Shown piece by piece: positions 6,466-7,762 of a stretch of DNA of 7,762 nt. Position 1 is the stretch's first letter; every line of letters begins with the position of its first letter. This DNA comes from Bacteroidales bacterium. Its GTDB lineage: Bacteria; Bacteroidota; Bacteroidia; Bacteroidales; Bacteroidaceae. The notes under the pieces were generated by a model that made no database searches, had not been told where the DNA came from, and was given only the letters and a program-made list of their open reading frames with translations. The position numbers were made by a program, and so were the translations under genes. Where the stretch lies: NCBI GenBank assembly GCA_030523385.1, contig JAUNIV010000013.1, positions 1-7,762 of the forward strand. Direction: 5' to 3'.

Positions 6466-6480
6466 CATAAAACAAAATAA

Positions 6481-7563
6481 ATGATGAAAAACAGATTATT
6501 GTTTCTTTTGGTATATACATTATTATTAGGCTCTCTTCATGCACAGAACAAATACTTCCCGCCTTATTATCCTACCTTGAACGGGGTGGATGAGTATGCT
6601 GCATGGTATGTGGTTTATCCCGATTCTTTGCTCAGAAAAGAAGTTCCGGGAGAGGCCGTGTGTACGGTTCGTATTGACAGTATGGGGAACGTGGCAGACA
6701 AGCAGACTACGGCTTCGCATCCTCTTTTTGCCCGCGCGGCAGAGGCTGTCATAGACCGCATGGACCATTGGCAGCCCGCTTTGCTCAACGGAAAGTGCAT
6801 AGACACAACGGTCGTCATCCGCATCCCTTTTAATCCCGATGCCTATCATGACAAAGTGTGGAGGCAGAATCAGGTGCTTGAGCCTTGCCGCGGACAGCAT
6901 GTGGATGTCCTTCCTTCTTTTCCCGACAAGATACGTGCATTGGTGATGGGCAACATGCGATGGCCCGACCCGCAGGTGCAGACTGCCGTGGCGGTTTGCC
7001 GATTCACGGTGAATGCTGAGGGCAAGGTAGAGAATGCGCATATCTTGAAAAGTACGAATCCGGTGTTTGATAAGGAAGCCTTGCATATCCTTTCCAGCTT
7101 CCCGCAGCTTGTCCCTGCACAAAGGGGAGGAAAGGCCGTGCCATTCGACTATTACCTGACCATCAATTTCTGGAAGCTCGATTTGGAATATCATTTGCGA
7201 TACGTGGAGAAGGCCCGTAAGGATTTTGAGAAAGCTCAGATTGACCCTTATACGCCTGCTACTTATCCCGGCGGCACGATTGCGTTGGCTCAGTTTATCC
7301 AGGCACAGCTGAACATTACTCCTGAGATGAAAGCTACGGGTAAGAAAGGCCGTGTGATTTACAGTTTTGATGTCGATATAGACGGAACCATGAAGAACTT
7401 CAAACTGGTGCGCGGGCTTCATCCGCTGATGGATGCCGAAGCTCTTCGTGTATTGCAGCTGACCGACAAGAAATGGCGGTGTGAGTATCATTTCAATACC
7501 GGGAAATGGTATCGGGAATTTAGTGTCAGCCGATTTACCATGCCGGTCTACTTCAATTGGTAA
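6481..7563 (+). CDS. Exported protein with three TonB C-terminal-like domains
   Basis: I do not recognise a named gene. Residues 1-21 form a signal peptide (MKNR, then a hydrophobic core, then LHA before Gln22), with likely signal peptidase I cleavage after Ala21, so the mature protein should be periplasmic. Three repeats resemble the TonB C-terminal fold. The first is about 55-117 (AVCTVRIDSMGNV, later WQPALLNGK). The second is about 145-231 (VAVCRFTVNAEGKVENAHIL, later FDKEALHIL and VPAQRGGK). The third is about 260-358 (YPGGTIALAQFI, GRVIYSFDVDIDGTMKNFKL, then MDAEALRVL). Each has the strand - xxxG - strand - xEAxxxx - W/P-rich order of the family. It lacks the N-terminal transmembrane anchor and Pro-rich spacer of energy-coupling TonB, and no exbB/exbD are nearby, so a binding or scaffold role is more likely than energy transduction. 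An ATG at 6484 is an equally possible start. It is separate from the ilv operon. Confidence 0.85.
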   Translation: MMKNRLLFLLVYTLLLGSLHAQNKYFPPYYPTLNGVDEYAAWYVVYPDSLLRKEVPGEAVCTVRIDSMGNVADKQTTASHPLFARAAEAVIDRMDHWQPALLNGKCIDTTVVIRIPFNPDAYHDKVWRQNQVLEPCRGQHVDVLPSFPDKIRALVMGNMRWPDPQVQTAVAVCRFTVNAEGKVENAHILKSTNPVFDKEALHILSSFPQLVPAQRGGKAVPFDYYLTINFWKLDLEYHLRYVEKARKDFEKAQIDPYTPATYPGGTIALAQFIQAQLNITPEMKATGKKGRVIYSFDVDIDGTMKNFKLVRGLHPLMDAEALRVLQLTDKKWRCEYHFNTGKWYREFSVSRFTMPVYFNW

Positions 7564-7596
7564 AACATAATCATAGGTAAGAAACTCCGTTTGTCC

Positions 7597-7686
7597 ACGC
7601 ATATATCTTCGTGGGGCTATGAAGATATATGCGTTGCTTCACGAAGATATCTTCATGGGCCGATGAAGATATCTGCATGAAAACAG
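7597..7686. repeat. Short array of about 22-bp palindromic repeats
   Basis: The octamer GAAGATAT starts at 7621, 7643 and 7665, exactly 22 nt apart. The preceding 22 nt (7599-7620) match the unit at 7643-7664 at 17 of 22 positions, although the GAAG start is changed there. The array is also rich in dyads: 7597-7610 is an exact 14-bp inverted repeat of 7621-7634 with a 10-nt loop, GAAGATATCTTC at 7643-7654 is a perfect palindrome, and AGATATCTTCAT at 7645-7656 pairs with ATGAAGATATCT at 7663-7674 around the loop GGGCCG. It lies between convergent coding regions. It may be a REP-like intergenic element or a two-way transcription block, but no T run follows either hairpin. Confidence 0.75.
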
Positions 7687-7702
7687 CCTTTCCTAAGCTT
7701 TT
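7680..7702 (-). terminator. Weak candidate terminator for the convergent gene
   Basis: Read on the minus strand, AGCTT pairs with AGGCT around the loop AGGAA (one G-U pair), followed within one base by TTTT. The stem is only 5 bp. It sits about 12-35 nt after the minus-strand stop codon at 7714-7716, the right place to end that gene's transcript, but it is weak and the palindromic repeats beyond it may matter more. Confidence 0.25.
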
Positions 7703-7713
7703 ATTTCCCTCTC

Positions 7714-7762
7714 CTATTCATAGAGCAAATATTGTTCCCTCATGGCTTTGTAAGCCTCCAGT
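7714..7762 (-). CDS. Probable C-terminal end of a convergent gene (partial)
   Basis: On the minus strand one frame entering from the window edge reads LEAYKAMREQYLLYE, then TAG at 7716-7714. The composition is that of a normal helical protein C-terminus, and the frame fits a gene running towards ilvC. The other two minus frames look less protein-like; one reads TGGLQSHEGTIFAL before a stop. Fifteen residues are too few to assign a family, and the rest of the gene lies beyond the window. Confidence 0.45.
   Translation of the reverse strand, partial: LEAYKAMREQYLLYE

Noticed and set aside
6526..7602. Long open frame (358 codons) on the minus strand opposite the TonB-domain gene
   Set aside because: The plus-strand frame has a signal peptide, three domain repeats, and a promoter and terminator context. 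The minus-strand translation resembles nothing and extends into the repeat-proximal gap only by chance.
7597..7686. CRISPR array or transposon ends
   Set aside because: The repeat units abut with no unique spacers of uniform length, and there are no cas genes, transposase or target-site duplications nearby.

Overview
This is a chromosomal window from a Bacteroidales bacterium, most likely a Bacteroides or Phocaeicola relative. The assignment rests on three things: both promoters match the Bacteroidetes pattern (TTTG near -33 and TAnnTTTG near -7); translation starts are preceded by A-rich rather than strong Shine-Dalgarno sequence; and the proteins, especially IlvC and the acyl-ACP thioesterase, are of the types I know from this group. 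It is ordinary chromosome, with no sign of a phage, plasmid or transposase.

Positions 1-331 form a regulatory leader. A promoter (76-106) is followed by an apparent 24-codon leader peptide (135-209) in which 11 residues are Val, Leu or Ile, including the run HIIHVVVV. The base after the last sense position of that peptide opens a sequence (206-217) that can pair with 255-266. The same 255-266 segment is the left arm of a 13-bp intrinsic terminator (254-289, followed by a T run). This is the layout of a ribosome-mediated transcription attenuator sensing charged Val/Leu/Ile tRNA.

Positions 332-6302 hold five same-strand genes: ilvD (dihydroxy-acid dehydratase), ilvB and ilvN (acetohydroxyacid synthase catalytic and regulatory subunits), a FatA-type acyl-ACP thioesterase, and ilvC (ketol-acid reductoisomerase). 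The three enzymes AHAS, KARI and DHAD convert pyruvate, or pyruvate plus 2-ketobutyrate, into the 2-keto acids that precede valine, isoleucine and leucine. The thioesterase start overlaps the ilvN stop. Its place in the operon may reflect the use of the same branched 2-keto acids as primers for iso/anteiso fatty acids. ilvC follows a 53-nt gap containing a hairpin and has codon use suggesting higher expression. A strong compound terminator (6338-6404) closes the operon.

Positions 6434-7563 are an independent unit with its own promoter and a very short 5' leader. It encodes an exported 360-residue protein that I read as three successive TonB C-terminal-like domains with no membrane anchor.

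Positions 7564-7762 hold a small array of palindromic, about 22-bp repeats and then the probable last 15 codons of a convergent minus-strand gene that runs off the window. No ilvA, ilvE or leu genes are present here.
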